Shown: piece by piece, positions 7,645 to 16,208 of the stretch
How the letters are laid out: every line of letters starts with the position of its first letter
How positions within the stretch are numbered: position 1 is the first letter of the stretch
DNA from: B18-G4 sp032250805
GTDB taxonomy: Bacteria > Bacteroidota > Bacteroidia > Bacteroidales > B18-G4
Length of the DNA stretch: 64,000 nucleotides
Reading direction: 5' to 3'
Assembly (NCBI GenBank): GCA_032250805.1
Contig: JAVVEM010000013.1
Coordinates: 1-64,000, forward strand
Program-made: the position numbers and the translations under genes
The notes under the pieces: model-generated
What the model saw: the letters and a program-made list of their open reading frames with translations, nothing else
Told to the model about the DNA's origin: nothing
Databases searched by the model: none

Positions 7645-9614
7645 TGAAAAGAAAATTGAATTTAATGGTGACCCTGGCAGCGATGCTGATGCTGCAAAAT
7701 TTTACAGGACTTGCACAGCAGTACGTATTGAGCTCTCCGGATAACCGCATCAGGCTTGAGGTTGAAGTATCAGATATAACCAGTTTTGCTGTGTTTATGG
7801 ACGATAAAGCAGTGATCGCTGCCTCGCCCGTTTCGCTGCATACCGAACAACATGGCGTGTTTGGGATAGGAGCCAGGCTTGTTGGAACGGAAGAAAGAAC
7901 CATCGACCAGTTGCTTACTCCTGTGGTGAAACAGAAATCGGCACAGGTGAGAGATCATTACAACGAATTGAGGCTGACCTTTAAAGGCAATTACAGCCTT
8001 TGCTTCAGGGTCTTTGACGAGGGTGTGGCTTACCGCTGGGAAAGCAGGCTGAAAGGCGAAATGATCGTTGTTAGTGAAGAGATGAACCTGAATTTTACGG
8101 CCAACCATATGTGCTGGTTTCCCGAAGAGGAAAGTATGTTTACCCACCAGGAAAGGGAATATCTCAACATCCCCCTGAAAGAGATCACCCCCGACAGGTT
8201 TTCATCGGTTCCTGTTATGATTGATATGAATATGGGGCCCAAAATTGTTATCACCGAAAGTGATCTGCAGGATTATCCGGGGTTTTATCTGAGGGGAGGG
8301 ACGGGGAAATATTCTCTCAAAGCCCGCTTTCCAAGGGTGGTGGTTGGCGAAGAGCTCAGGAACGATCGTGATCTGGTGCCTGTATCCAGAGCCGGCTATA
8401 TAGCAAAAGTTAATGGAAAACGGAGTTTCCCATGGAGGATCATAGCCATAGCCGAAAATGATAAAGACCTGATCACCAACCAGATGGTATTCCTGCTTTC
8501 GGAACCATGCAAAATTGAAGACCCTTCGTGGATCAGGCCCGGCAAGGTGGCCTGGGACTGGTGGAACTATAACAATGTATATAAGGTTGACTTTGAAGCC
8601 GGGATCAATACTGCCACATATAAGCATTATATCGACTTTGCTTCCGATCACAAGATTGAATACATCATCCTTGATGAGGGCTGGTACGCCCTTGGTGACC
8701 TTACAAAACTTAACCCCAACATCGATATGGAAGCCTTGCTGGCTTATGGAAAAGAGAAAAATGTTGGCATTATCCTGTGGGTGGTATGGAAAACCCTCGA
8801 TGATCAACTGGAAGAAATAATGCCTGTTTTCGAAGACTGGGGTATTGCGGGCCTGAAGGTCGATTTTATGCAGCGCGACGACCAGTGGATGGTAAACTAC
8901 TACTGGCGCATTGCTGAGGAAGCTGCCAGGCGGAAGTTCCTGGTCGACTTTCACGGAAGCTATAAGCCGGCAGGCCTGCACCGTACCTGGCCCAATGTGA
9001 TCACACGTGAGGGGGTGCGGGGCATGGAATGGAGCAAATGGAGCGATGCCGCTTCACCTGTTGGAGCCGTAACCCTGCCGTTTATCAGGATGCTTGCCGG
9101 GCCAATGGACTATACCCCGGGTGCAATGATAAATGCAACCAAAGAAAACTTCCGGCCGGTTATGCGAAAGCCCATGAGCCAGGGTACACGTGCCCAGCAA
9201 TTGGCCATGTATGTAGTATTTGAAAGCCCGCTGCAAATGCTCGCCGATAATCCAACCCACTATATGGAAGAGCCCGAATGTATGCAGTTTCTCTCGGAAG
9301 TGCCTGTGGTTTGGGACGAAACTGTTGTACTCGACGCCGAAGTGGGCGAATACGTGCTTATCGCCCGCCGTAATGGTTACAAGTGGTATATTGGAGCAAT
9401 GACCAATTGGAGCGGGAGGGATCTGGAGGTCAGCCTCGATTTCCTGGGTGAAAGAAAGTTTGAAGCCGATATTTGGAAAGACGGCCCCAATGCACATCGC
9501 AATGCAAACGATTATAAAACGGAAAGCATGATCGTGGATAAGAATTCAAAGATGAAAATACATCTCGCCCCGGGCGGCGGATGGGCTGCAATATTGAGTG
9601 TGGCCAGACTTTAG
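7641..9614 (+). CDS. Glycoside hydrolase family 97, probable retaining alpha-galactosidase type
   Basis: A 657-residue protein with a signal peptide (cleavage near Leu-Ala-Gln-Gln), an N-terminal beta-super-sandwich (about 25-270), a TIM barrel (about 280-560; Val-Ala-Trp-Asp-Trp-Trp, Leu-Asp-Glu-Gly-Trp-Tyr) and a C-terminal beta domain, which is the standard GH97 layout and length. Asp408 in Leu-Lys-Val-Asp-Phe-Met occupies the position of the nucleophile in the retaining GH97 subgroup, and Glu457 in Thr-Arg-Glu-Gly-Val-Arg-Gly is the candidate acid/base. The inverting SusB-type subgroup lacks that Asp. The retaining subgroup is known mainly for alpha-galactosidase activity, but the exact linkage is inference. 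It overlaps the preceding glycosidase by ATGA and is probably periplasmic. Confidence 0.88.
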   Translation: MMKRKLNLMVTLAAMLMLQNFTGLAQQYVLSSPDNRIRLEVEVSDITSFAVFMDDKAVIAASPVSLHTEQHGVFGIGARLVGTEERTIDQLLTPVVKQKSAQVRDHYNELRLTFKGNYSLCFRVFDEGVAYRWESRLKGEMIVVSEEMNLNFTANHMCWFPEEESMFTHQEREYLNIPLKEITPDRFSSVPVMIDMNMGPKIVITESDLQDYPGFYLRGGTGKYSLKARFPRVVVGEELRNDRDLVPVSRAGYIAKVNGKRSFPWRIIAIAENDKDLITNQMVFLLSEPCKIEDPSWIRPGKVAWDWWNYNNVYKVDFEAGINTATYKHYIDFASDHKIEYIILDEGWYALGDLTKLNPNIDMEALLAYGKEKNVGIILWVVWKTLDDQLEEIMPVFEDWGIAGLKVDFMQRDDQWMVNYYWRIAEEAARRKFLVDFHGSYKPAGLHRTWPNVITREGVRGMEWSKWSDAASPVGAVTLPFIRMLAGPMDYTPGAMINATKENFRPVMRKPMSQGTRAQQLAMYVVFESPLQMLADNPTHYMEEPECMQFLSEVPVVWDETVVLDAEVGEYVLIARRNGYKWYIGAMTNWSGRDLEVSLDFLGERKFEADIWKDGPNAHRNANDYKTESMIVDKNSKMKIHLAPGGGWAAILSVARL

Positions 9615-9658
9615 CAGCAGATGAGTGAACATGTTTTTTAAGAATCCGGGAAACCTGC

Positions 9659-9666
9659 TAAATTTG
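9659..9666 (+). promoter_or_regulatory. Candidate Bacteroidota -7 element (TAAATTTG)
   Basis: TAAATTTG is a perfect match to TAnnTTTG and sits 31 bases before the ATG of the sugar permease, leaving a leader of about 25 bases. The -33 region is T-rich but lacks a clear TTTG. It would allow the permease and sugar-activation genes to be expressed independently of the upstream glycosidases. Confidence 0.45.
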
Positions 9667-9697
9667 TATTTTGCACTGATAACTAACAAAACACCTG

Positions 9698-10963
9698 ATG
9701 AACGACCGTAGAAATAATTACCTCATCCCCATTATTATTATTGGAGCCCTCTTTTTTATTTTCGGATTTGTTACCTGGCTGAATGCCACACTGATCCCTT
9801 ATTTAAAAATTGCCTGTGAACTCACAACTTTCGAGTCGTTCTGGGTAACCTTTGCCTTCTATATCTCATATTTTGTGATGGCCCTGCCTTCATCCTACGT
9901 CTTAAAAAAGACAGGTTTCAAGAATGGCATGTCGCTCGGCCTGATCACAATGGCTGTCGGGGCGCTGGTGTTTATACCCGCTGCTATGACGCGCACATAT
10001 GGTGCTTTCCTTGCAGGCCTTTTTGTTCAGGGTACCGGCCTGGCCATATTGCAAACAGCTTCCAACCCCTATGTTACAATTTTAGGTCCCATCGAAAGTG
10101 CGGCCAAAAGGATAAGTATTATGGGGGTGGCCAACAAGTTTGCCGGCATATTGAGCCCGGTCATCCTTGGAGCCATCCTGCTTGAAGGAGCCGATAAGCT
10201 TACCATAGATATTGAGACTATGGATGCCGGGGCCAGGGCTGTTGTACTCGACGATCTGGCGGCGAAAGTAATTCTTCCCTATATCGTAATGGCGGGTATC
10301 CTGGTATTGCTTGCAGGCCTTGTGCGTTTTTCGTCCCTGCCCGATATCGATCAGGAGGATGAAGAAGTAAACGACAGGGAAAAGGCCCGCACCAGCATAT
10401 GGCAATATCCATACCTGCTTTTGGGAGTTTTATCAATATTTGTATATGTCGGTGTCGAAGTGATCGCCGTCGATACGTTGATACAATATGGAAGTACACT
10501 GGGTTTCGAACTCTCGGAGGCAAAGTTCTTTGCTTCCTTTACCCTGATCGGGATGATCATCGGATATTTTGTTGGCATTTTTGCAATACCAAGGTACTTG
10601 TCGCAGGCAAATGCACTCAAATATTTTGCTATTCTGGGAGTGCTTTTTTCGGTAATGGCAACCCTTACCGACGGCTACACCTCCATTCTGATGATTGCCT
10701 CCCTTGGCTTTGCCAACTCTATTATGTGGCCGGCCATATGGCCCCTGGCCATCGAAGGACTCGGAAAATTCATTAAAACCGGCTCGGCTTTGCTCATTAT
10801 GGGCATTGCGGGCGGTGCCCTGCTGCCCCTTCTTTATGGTTACCTTGCCGATCTCGAACCGGTAGGGCCGACACAGGCATACTGGGTAATGGTTCCCTGC
10901 TATATGTTCATTATTTACTATGCAACATATGGTCATAAAATTGGAAAAAAAACTAAAGCATAA
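9698..10963 (+). CDS. Sugar:H+ symporter, FucP/GluP family (MFS)
   Basis: A 421-residue inner-membrane protein with about twelve helices. The opening Phe-Phe-Ile-Phe-Gly-Phe-Val-Thr-Trp-Leu-Asn motif in helix 1 and the Asn-Pro-Tyr-Val-Thr-Ile-Leu-Gly-Pro segment near residue 125 are characteristic of the fucose/glucose-galactose (FucP/GluP) branch of MFS. Members import hexoses with protons; glucose, galactose, fucose, mannose and N-acetylglucosamine are all known substrates. Its place after the glycosidases and seven bases ahead of a sugar-activation pair makes it the likely importer for monosaccharides released by this locus. The start is ATG at 9698, with a promoter-like element 31 bases upstream. 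Confidence 0.88.
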   Translation: MNDRRNNYLIPIIIIGALFFIFGFVTWLNATLIPYLKIACELTTFESFWVTFAFYISYFVMALPSSYVLKKTGFKNGMSLGLITMAVGALVFIPAAMTRTYGAFLAGLFVQGTGLAILQTASNPYVTILGPIESAAKRISIMGVANKFAGILSPVILGAILLEGADKLTIDIETMDAGARAVVLDDLAAKVILPYIVMAGILVLLAGLVRFSSLPDIDQEDEEVNDREKARTSIWQYPYLLLGVLSIFVYVGVEVIAVDTLIQYGSTLGFELSEAKFFASFTLIGMIIGYFVGIFAIPRYLSQANALKYFAILGVLFSVMATLTDGYTSILMIASLGFANSIMWPAIWPLAIEGLGKFIKTGSALLIMGIAGGALLPLLYGYLADLEPVGPTQAYWVMVPCYMFIIYYATYGHKIGKKTKA

Positions 10964-10970
10964 GCTTGCT

Positions 10971-11873
10971 ATGAAACCAACTTTATTAATCCTTGCCGCC
11001 GGGATCGGAAGCCGTTATGGTGGCGTGAAACAAATGGATGCCATTGGCCCCGGAGGCGAGAGCATAATCGACTATTCAGTATATGATGCCATCAGGGCCG
11101 GCTTTGCAAAGATCGTCTTCGTGATCAGCAAACAGATCGAAACCGACTTTAAGAAGATATGGGAGCCCAGGCTGGCCGGACGCATCAACCATGCTTTCGT
11201 GATCCAGGATCCTGACGACCTGCCTGGAGGTTTTCAAAGGCCCCCCGATCGCGTTAAACCCTGGGGTACCGGGCAGGCCGTACTGGCAGGCAGGCATGCC
11301 ATTGATACACCCTTTGCCGTGATCAATGCCGACGATTTCTATGGCAGGGAGGCATACAGGCTGATATCTGAATACCTCAGCGAAAATCCCGAACCGGCAA
11401 AATACTGCATGGTTGGTTACCAGCTTCGCAATACCTTATCGGAATATGGAACCGTGTCGCGGGGGGTATGCGCTTTCGATGATGATCGTTACCTGACTGA
11501 AATAACCGAAATTACCAACATCGGAAAAAAAGGCGATACAACAGGCTACGAAACAAAGGAAAATAAATTTGCAGAGCTTTCGGGCAATACGCTTGTCTCG
11601 ATGAATATCTGGGGATTTAAGCCGGGCCTGTTCCAAAACCTGGCTTCGGGCTTTCAGACATTTCTCGAAAGCAACATCAACAACAATAAGGCCGAGTTCC
11701 TGCTGCCCTCAGTGATCAATGAGATGGTGAAAAAAGGGCAGGTAAGCGTAAAGATGCTCGAAACTGATTTTCCCTGGTTCGGTGTAACATACAGGGACGA
11801 CAGGCCGGCCACGGTAAAAAAGATCAATGATATGATAGAAAAGGGGGATTATCCCCCCGAAATATGGAGATAA
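10971..11873 (+). CDS. Sugar-1-phosphate nucleotidyltransferase family protein
   Basis: A 300-residue cytoplasmic protein starting with the NTP-transferase signature Leu-Ala-Ala-Gly-Ile-Gly-Ser-Arg-Tyr-Gly-Gly-Val-Lys-Gln (about residues 7-20), where the Gly loop, Arg and Lys bind the nucleotide. The Asn-Ala-Asp-Asp motif near residue 118 matches the metal-binding region of this fold. It would join a sugar 1-phosphate to a nucleoside monophosphate. I chose the ATG at 10971, which places the Gly loop at the N-terminus as in the family; an upstream in-frame ATG lies inside the permease gene. It is 7 bases after the permease and 2 bases before the kinase, so one operon is likely. The exact sugar and nucleotide are not predictable. 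Confidence 0.85.
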   Translation: MKPTLLILAAGIGSRYGGVKQMDAIGPGGESIIDYSVYDAIRAGFAKIVFVISKQIETDFKKIWEPRLAGRINHAFVIQDPDDLPGGFQRPPDRVKPWGTGQAVLAGRHAIDTPFAVINADDFYGREAYRLISEYLSENPEPAKYCMVGYQLRNTLSEYGTVSRGVCAFDDDRYLTEITEITNIGKKGDTTGYETKENKFAELSGNTLVSMNIWGFKPGLFQNLASGFQTFLESNINNNKAEFLLPSVINEMVKKGQVSVKMLETDFPWFGVTYRDDRPATVKKINDMIEKGDYPPEIWR

Positions 11874-11875
11874 TT

Positions 11876-12961
11876 ATGGGCGAAACCAGATTTTCAGAAA
11901 TTTTAATTAACTACGGCATCGATCCTGAAGTATGTAACATCAGCGAGTTTACACGCGGACATATCAATGATTCATACATCGTTGAGGTGCAGCAGTCATA
12001 CCGTTTCTTTCTGCAACGCATTAATCATCATGTGTTTAAAGATCCTGGCGGGCTCATCGAAAATCATGTGAAAGTGAATGATGCCATGGCCGCACATTAT
12101 GGTGGAGAGAAAAAAAGCCCCTATCCGCGCATTATCAAAAACAAAGACCAAAAATATTTTTGTAACGATCGTGAAGGTAATTTCTGGCGGTTATTGGAAT
12201 TTGTTCCCGGCAGCCGCTCATTTAATATTGCCTCCACAAGCGCGATCGCTTATGAAGGGGCAGCAGCCTTCGGTGCTTTTCAAACGGTTATGAACAAGGA
12301 GAGACCGTCGGCATATATAACTACAATACCTGGCTTTCACCACCTGGGTAACAGGCTGCGCCAACTGCAGAAGGCTGTGGAGGTTAATCCCAAAGGGCGC
12401 GTGAACAACGCCCGCCCCGAGATTACCTTTGTATTCGACCGTATGGAATATGCCACAAAACTGGAGAAACTTCTCCTGAAAAAGATCATCCCCCTAAGGG
12501 TAACGCATAACGATACAAAACTCAATAATGTACTGTTTAAAGAGAATGAGATAAAATACATTTGCGTTGTCGATCTCGATACGGTGATGCCGGGAACTGT
12601 TCTATATGACTATGGCGATATGGTGCGCACATTTACAAGTCCGGTTGAAGAAGATGAACCGGATCCGTCAAAAGTGCTGCTGCGAACGGATATTTTTGAA
12701 GCCCTTACAAAAGGTTATCTAGGGGCATTGAAAGACAGTCTTACAACAGGCGAAAAAGAACACCTTCTTTTTGGGGCAAAAGTAATGCTGCTGATGATCG
12801 GTACGCGTTTTCTTACCGATTTTCTCGAAGGCGACCATTACTTCAAAATAGCCAGAAAAGAGCATAACCTCGATCGCAGCAGGAATCAGTTTGCACTGCT
12901 GAAACAGTTGGAGGATAAAGAAAACAGACTGCAGGCGATCATCAGGTCGTGCCTGCAATAA
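11876..12961 (+). CDS. N-acetylhexosamine 1-kinase-like phosphotransferase (APH fold)
   Basis: A 361-residue member of the aminoglycoside-phosphotransferase-like kinases, closest in pattern to NahK, which phosphorylates N-acetylhexosamines at C1. The catalytic loop His-Asn-Asp-Thr-Lys-Leu-Asn-Asn has the base Asp213, and Val-Val-Asp-Leu-Asp (Asp233/Asp235) supplies the metal ligands. An Asn-Asp-Ser-Tyr motif near residue 28 corresponds to the N-terminal ATP-binding hairpin. I prefer ATG 11876, which has GGAG seven bases upstream; an ATG at 11864 overlaps the previous gene. With the adjacent nucleotidyltransferase it forms a predicted salvage route from free sugar to sugar 1-phosphate to NDP-sugar. 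Galactose or another hexose is also possible. Confidence 0.82.
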   Translation: MGETRFSEILINYGIDPEVCNISEFTRGHINDSYIVEVQQSYRFFLQRINHHVFKDPGGLIENHVKVNDAMAAHYGGEKKSPYPRIIKNKDQKYFCNDREGNFWRLLEFVPGSRSFNIASTSAIAYEGAAAFGAFQTVMNKERPSAYITTIPGFHHLGNRLRQLQKAVEVNPKGRVNNARPEITFVFDRMEYATKLEKLLLKKIIPLRVTHNDTKLNNVLFKENEIKYICVVDLDTVMPGTVLYDYGDMVRTFTSPVEEDEPDPSKVLLRTDIFEALTKGYLGALKDSLTTGEKEHLLFGAKVMLLMIGTRFLTDFLEGDHYFKIARKEHNLDRSRNQFALLKQLEDKENRLQAIIRSCLQ

Positions 12962-13002
12962 TGAGCCTGGCTCAATGCAAGCAATTGTAAAAATTGTTCC
13001 TT

Positions 13003-16000
13003 ATGAAAAAAACACTGATCATTATTGTAATGTCCTTTTTTGGAATGCCTGTACTCCTTGCACAGAACTCACCGGGCCACGACTGGGAAAACCCTGCGAT
13101 TATTTCTGTAAATAAAGAAGCTCCACATGTGAGTATGATCCCCTTTGCATCGGTCGACAAGGCCCTGAAGGGCAATATGCAGGGAAGCAGGTACTATAAA
13201 AGCCTGAATGGCGACTGGAAGTTTTACTGGGTTGAAAAGCCTGCCGACAGGCCGGAAGACTTTTTTAAGACAAGCTATTCGGATAAGGAGTGGAACAGCA
13301 TAGCGGTACCTTCCAACTGGGAACTGCAGGGATATGGAATCCCCATTTATGTGAATCAGCCCTATGAGTTTACCGACGATCCTGTGCCACCTGAAATTCC
13401 TGACGATTACAACCCGGTTGGCGCTTACCGGACCACTTTCACTATTCCGCCTGGATGGTACGGGCGCGAAATATTTATTCATTTCGGGGCCGTTAAGTCG
13501 GCCATGTATCTTTGGGTCAACGGTGAAAAAGTAGGCTACAGCCAGGGAAGCAAGCTACCGGCCGAATTTAATATTACTTCGTTCATTCGTGAGGGCGAAA
13601 ACCTTCTGGCTGTTGAAGTATACCGCTGGTCGGATGGTTCTTACCTCGAGTGCCAGGACTTCTGGCGTATCAGCGGAATTGAGCGGGACGTATTCCTGTG
13701 GTCGGCTCCCACGGTCCATATCAGGGATTTTTGGGTGAAAGCCGGCCTGGACGATGCTTATCAGAATGGGGTACTCAGCATCGATATGGATATAAGGAAT
13801 TACGACCCCGACAACAAATTCAGGGGAGGGAAAGCCGAAATGCAATTGTTCGACCCTGCAGGGGAAATGATCCGCAGCAGGGAACTGGAATTCTCCATGG
13901 AAAAGGGAGAATGTTGCGATTCGTTGTTTTTTGATGAAATGATCATTCCTGAGGTGTTGCAATGGTCGGCCGAAAAACCAAACCTTTATACCCTGGTGTT
14001 AAGTCTCAGCAATAAGAAGGGCGACCTGCTGGAGGCCCTGAGCTGTAAAACCGGTTTCCGCGAAGTGGAGCTGAAGAATGGCCTGCTTTATGTCAATGGC
14101 AGTTATGTTTTGATCAAAGGCGTGAACAGGCATGAGCATGATGAGAAAACAGGCCATGTTGTTGATGAGCGTACGATGCGTCAGGACCTTGGACTGATGA
14201 AAATGAATAACATGAACACGGTTCGCACCAGCCATTATCCGAATGATCCGCTCTGGTACCAATTATGCGATGAGTACGGCTTGTATGTGATCGATGAGGC
14301 CAATATTGAGTCGCATGGGATGGGATATCACCCCGACCGTACCCTGGGCAATAATCCCGTGTGGAAAGAAGCCCATCTCGACCGCATCCGCCGTATGGTC
14401 GAAAGAGATAAAAATCATCCCTCGGTCATTATCTGGTCGATGGGAAATGAAGCCGGCGATGGCGTTAATTTTGAAGCTGCTTCCGACTGGATCCACAAAA
14501 GGGATCCGTCACGCCCGGTGCATTATGAACGTGCCCTGACAAGGCCGCATACCGACATCTATTGCCCGATGTATCCCGGCCTGGCGTATCTTGAAAAATG
14601 GGCCACAGGCGACGACCCCCGTACACTTATCATGTGCGAATATGCCCACGCTATGGGCAATAGCACCGGTAACCTGAAAGAATACTGGGACCTGATCAGG
14701 AAATTTGATAAACTACAGGGGGGATGCATCTGGGACTGGGTTGACCAGGGGATCCTGCAAACTGATGAAGAAGGAAACGAATATTGGGCTTATGGTGGCG
14801 ATTTTGGTCCCGAAGGAACTCCCTCCGACTATAATTTTTGTGCCAATGGCCTGATCAATCCCGACAGGAGCATCCATCCGGGTCTTCACGAAGTGAAAAA
14901 AGTATACCAATCGATAATTTTTAGCAGGGATAGCGTTTTTAACCAAAAGATAAACGTGTATAATGAGTATAATTTTACCGACCTGAACGAATTTGATTTC
15001 TTTTACCTGATGTATGCCGACGGCAGGCGTATTTCGGGTGGCGACCTTCCTGCAATAAATTGCCCGCCAGGAGAAACAGCCAGTTTTGTGATCCCACTGA
15101 ATGAAGCCTTTACAGAACCCGGAATTGAGTATTTCTTTAATGTTCATGCACGCATTAAATCCGGAGGCGGAATGCTGCCCACAGGCTATGTGGTGGCCTC
15201 CGAACAGTTTGAGATGCCTTTTACTGCTATGACCGAGATGATCAGACCCGGACAAAACCCCGGACTGAAAACCACCGATACTGAGCAAATAGTGAAAGTA
15301 GCCGGCGAAAATTTCTTTCTTTCATTTAATAAGGAAACAGGCGAACTTACATCATACACCTACGCCTTTAAAGATCTGGTGTTAAAAGCACCAATACCCT
15401 GGTTCTGGCGCGAACCAACCGATAACGACCATGGCTTTGGAATGTATAAAGAGATGCAGCCATGGAAAAAAGCATCAGAAAACCGCCGGCTCACCAGCTT
15501 TCAGATCATCAGCTCCAACACACGAAAAGTGATCCTGCTGGCCAGATATGAATTGCCTGATGTATACGCGGATTTCAGCCTGAATTATGAGGTTAATATG
15601 GATGGAGAGGTTATGATGACCGCCACCTTCCACCCCGGCGACAGCGCCCTGCCCGATATGCCGCGCTTTGGCCTTTACATGGAAATGAACGGCACCTTTG
15701 ATAATGTTAAATGGTTCGGAAGGGGGCCTTTCGAAAATTATGTCGACAGGAAAACGGTTGCTTTTGTCGGCCTTTATGGTGGAAGTGTACAAGAACAGCA
15801 CTTTTCATATATACGGCCGCAGGAAAACGGCAATAAATGCGATGTGCGCTGGATGAAACTTACCGATCAGCTCGGCGATGGACTGTTCTTCTCATCTGAT
15901 GACCTCTTCGAATTTACTGTTCAGCATTACCGGCCGGCCGATATTGCGCAGGAATCCAGAAGCAGTGGCATGCATAGCGTCGATGTTCCGGAAAGAAATA

Positions 16001-16137
16001 TGGTCGCCATTAACCTCGACCTTTTTCAGATGGGAGTAGGCGGAAACAATAGCTGGGGTGCACGCCCGATTGAACAATACCGATATCCTGCCAAAGAATA
16101 CAGCTTTACCATTAAAATTAAACCGGTGAAACGATAA
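13003..16137 (+). CDS. Beta-galactosidase-type glycoside hydrolase family 2 (LacZ-like), secreted
   Basis: A 1044-residue protein with signal peptide (cleavage near Leu-Leu-Ala-Gln-Asn), sugar-binding jelly roll (about 60-215), an Ig-like domain, TIM barrel (about 330-620), another Ig-like domain and the large beta-sandwich small-chain domain at the C-terminus: the full LacZ order and length. Glu483 in Met-Gly-Asn-Glu-Ala-Gly is the acid/base and Glu546 in Met-Cys-Glu-Tyr-Ala-His-Ala-Met-Gly-Asn the nucleophile. It likely removes beta-linked galactose in the periplasm. ATG 13003 was chosen over TTG 12994 because it begins the signal peptide directly. It lies 41 bases after the kinase in the same direction. 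Confidence 0.93.
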   Translation: MKKTLIIIVMSFFGMPVLLAQNSPGHDWENPAIISVNKEAPHVSMIPFASVDKALKGNMQGSRYYKSLNGDWKFYWVEKPADRPEDFFKTSYSDKEWNSIAVPSNWELQGYGIPIYVNQPYEFTDDPVPPEIPDDYNPVGAYRTTFTIPPGWYGREIFIHFGAVKSAMYLWVNGEKVGYSQGSKLPAEFNITSFIREGENLLAVEVYRWSDGSYLECQDFWRISGIERDVFLWSAPTVHIRDFWVKAGLDDAYQNGVLSIDMDIRNYDPDNKFRGGKAEMQLFDPAGEMIRSRELEFSMEKGECCDSLFFDEMIIPEVLQWSAEKPNLYTLVLSLSNKKGDLLEALSCKTGFREVELKNGLLYVNGSYVLIKGVNRHEHDEKTGHVVDERTMRQDLGLMKMNNMNTVRTSHYPNDPLWYQLCDEYGLYVIDEANIESHGMGYHPDRTLGNNPVWKEAHLDRIRRMVERDKNHPSVIIWSMGNEAGDGVNFEAASDWIHKRDPSRPVHYERALTRPHTDIYCPMYPGLAYLEKWATGDDPRTLIMCEYAHAMGNSTGNLKEYWDLIRKFDKLQGGCIWDWVDQGILQTDEEGNEYWAYGGDFGPEGTPSDYNFCANGLINPDRSIHPGLHEVKKVYQSIIFSRDSVFNQKINVYNEYNFTDLNEFDFFYLMYADGRRISGGDLPAINCPPGETASFVIPLNEAFTEPGIEYFFNVHARIKSGGGMLPTGYVVASEQFEMPFTAMTEMIRPGQNPGLKTTDTEQIVKVAGENFFLSFNKETGELTSYTYAFKDLVLKAPIPWFWREPTDNDHGFGMYKEMQPWKKASENRRLTSFQIISSNTRKVILLARYELPDVYADFSLNYEVNMDGEVMMTATFHPGDSALPDMPRFGLYMEMNGTFDNVKWFGRGPFENYVDRKTVAFVGLYGGSVQEQHFSYIRPQENGNKCDVRWMKLTDQLGDGLFFSSDDLFEFTVQHYRPADIAQESRSSGMHSVDVPERNMVAINLDLFQMGVGGNNSWGARPIEQYRYPAKEYSFTIKIKPVKR

Positions 16138-16208
16138 GCTTTAAATTACTTCATGCATATACCGCGGTGAATGCCATGAAAATATTGTATACTAAAAATT
16201 TTTACCCA

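Noticed and set aside
8202..8981. A 259-codon - strand frame inside the GH97 gene
   Set aside because: Contained wholly within a recognised GH97 enzyme; it has no domain signal and is His- and Pro-rich like other shadow frames.
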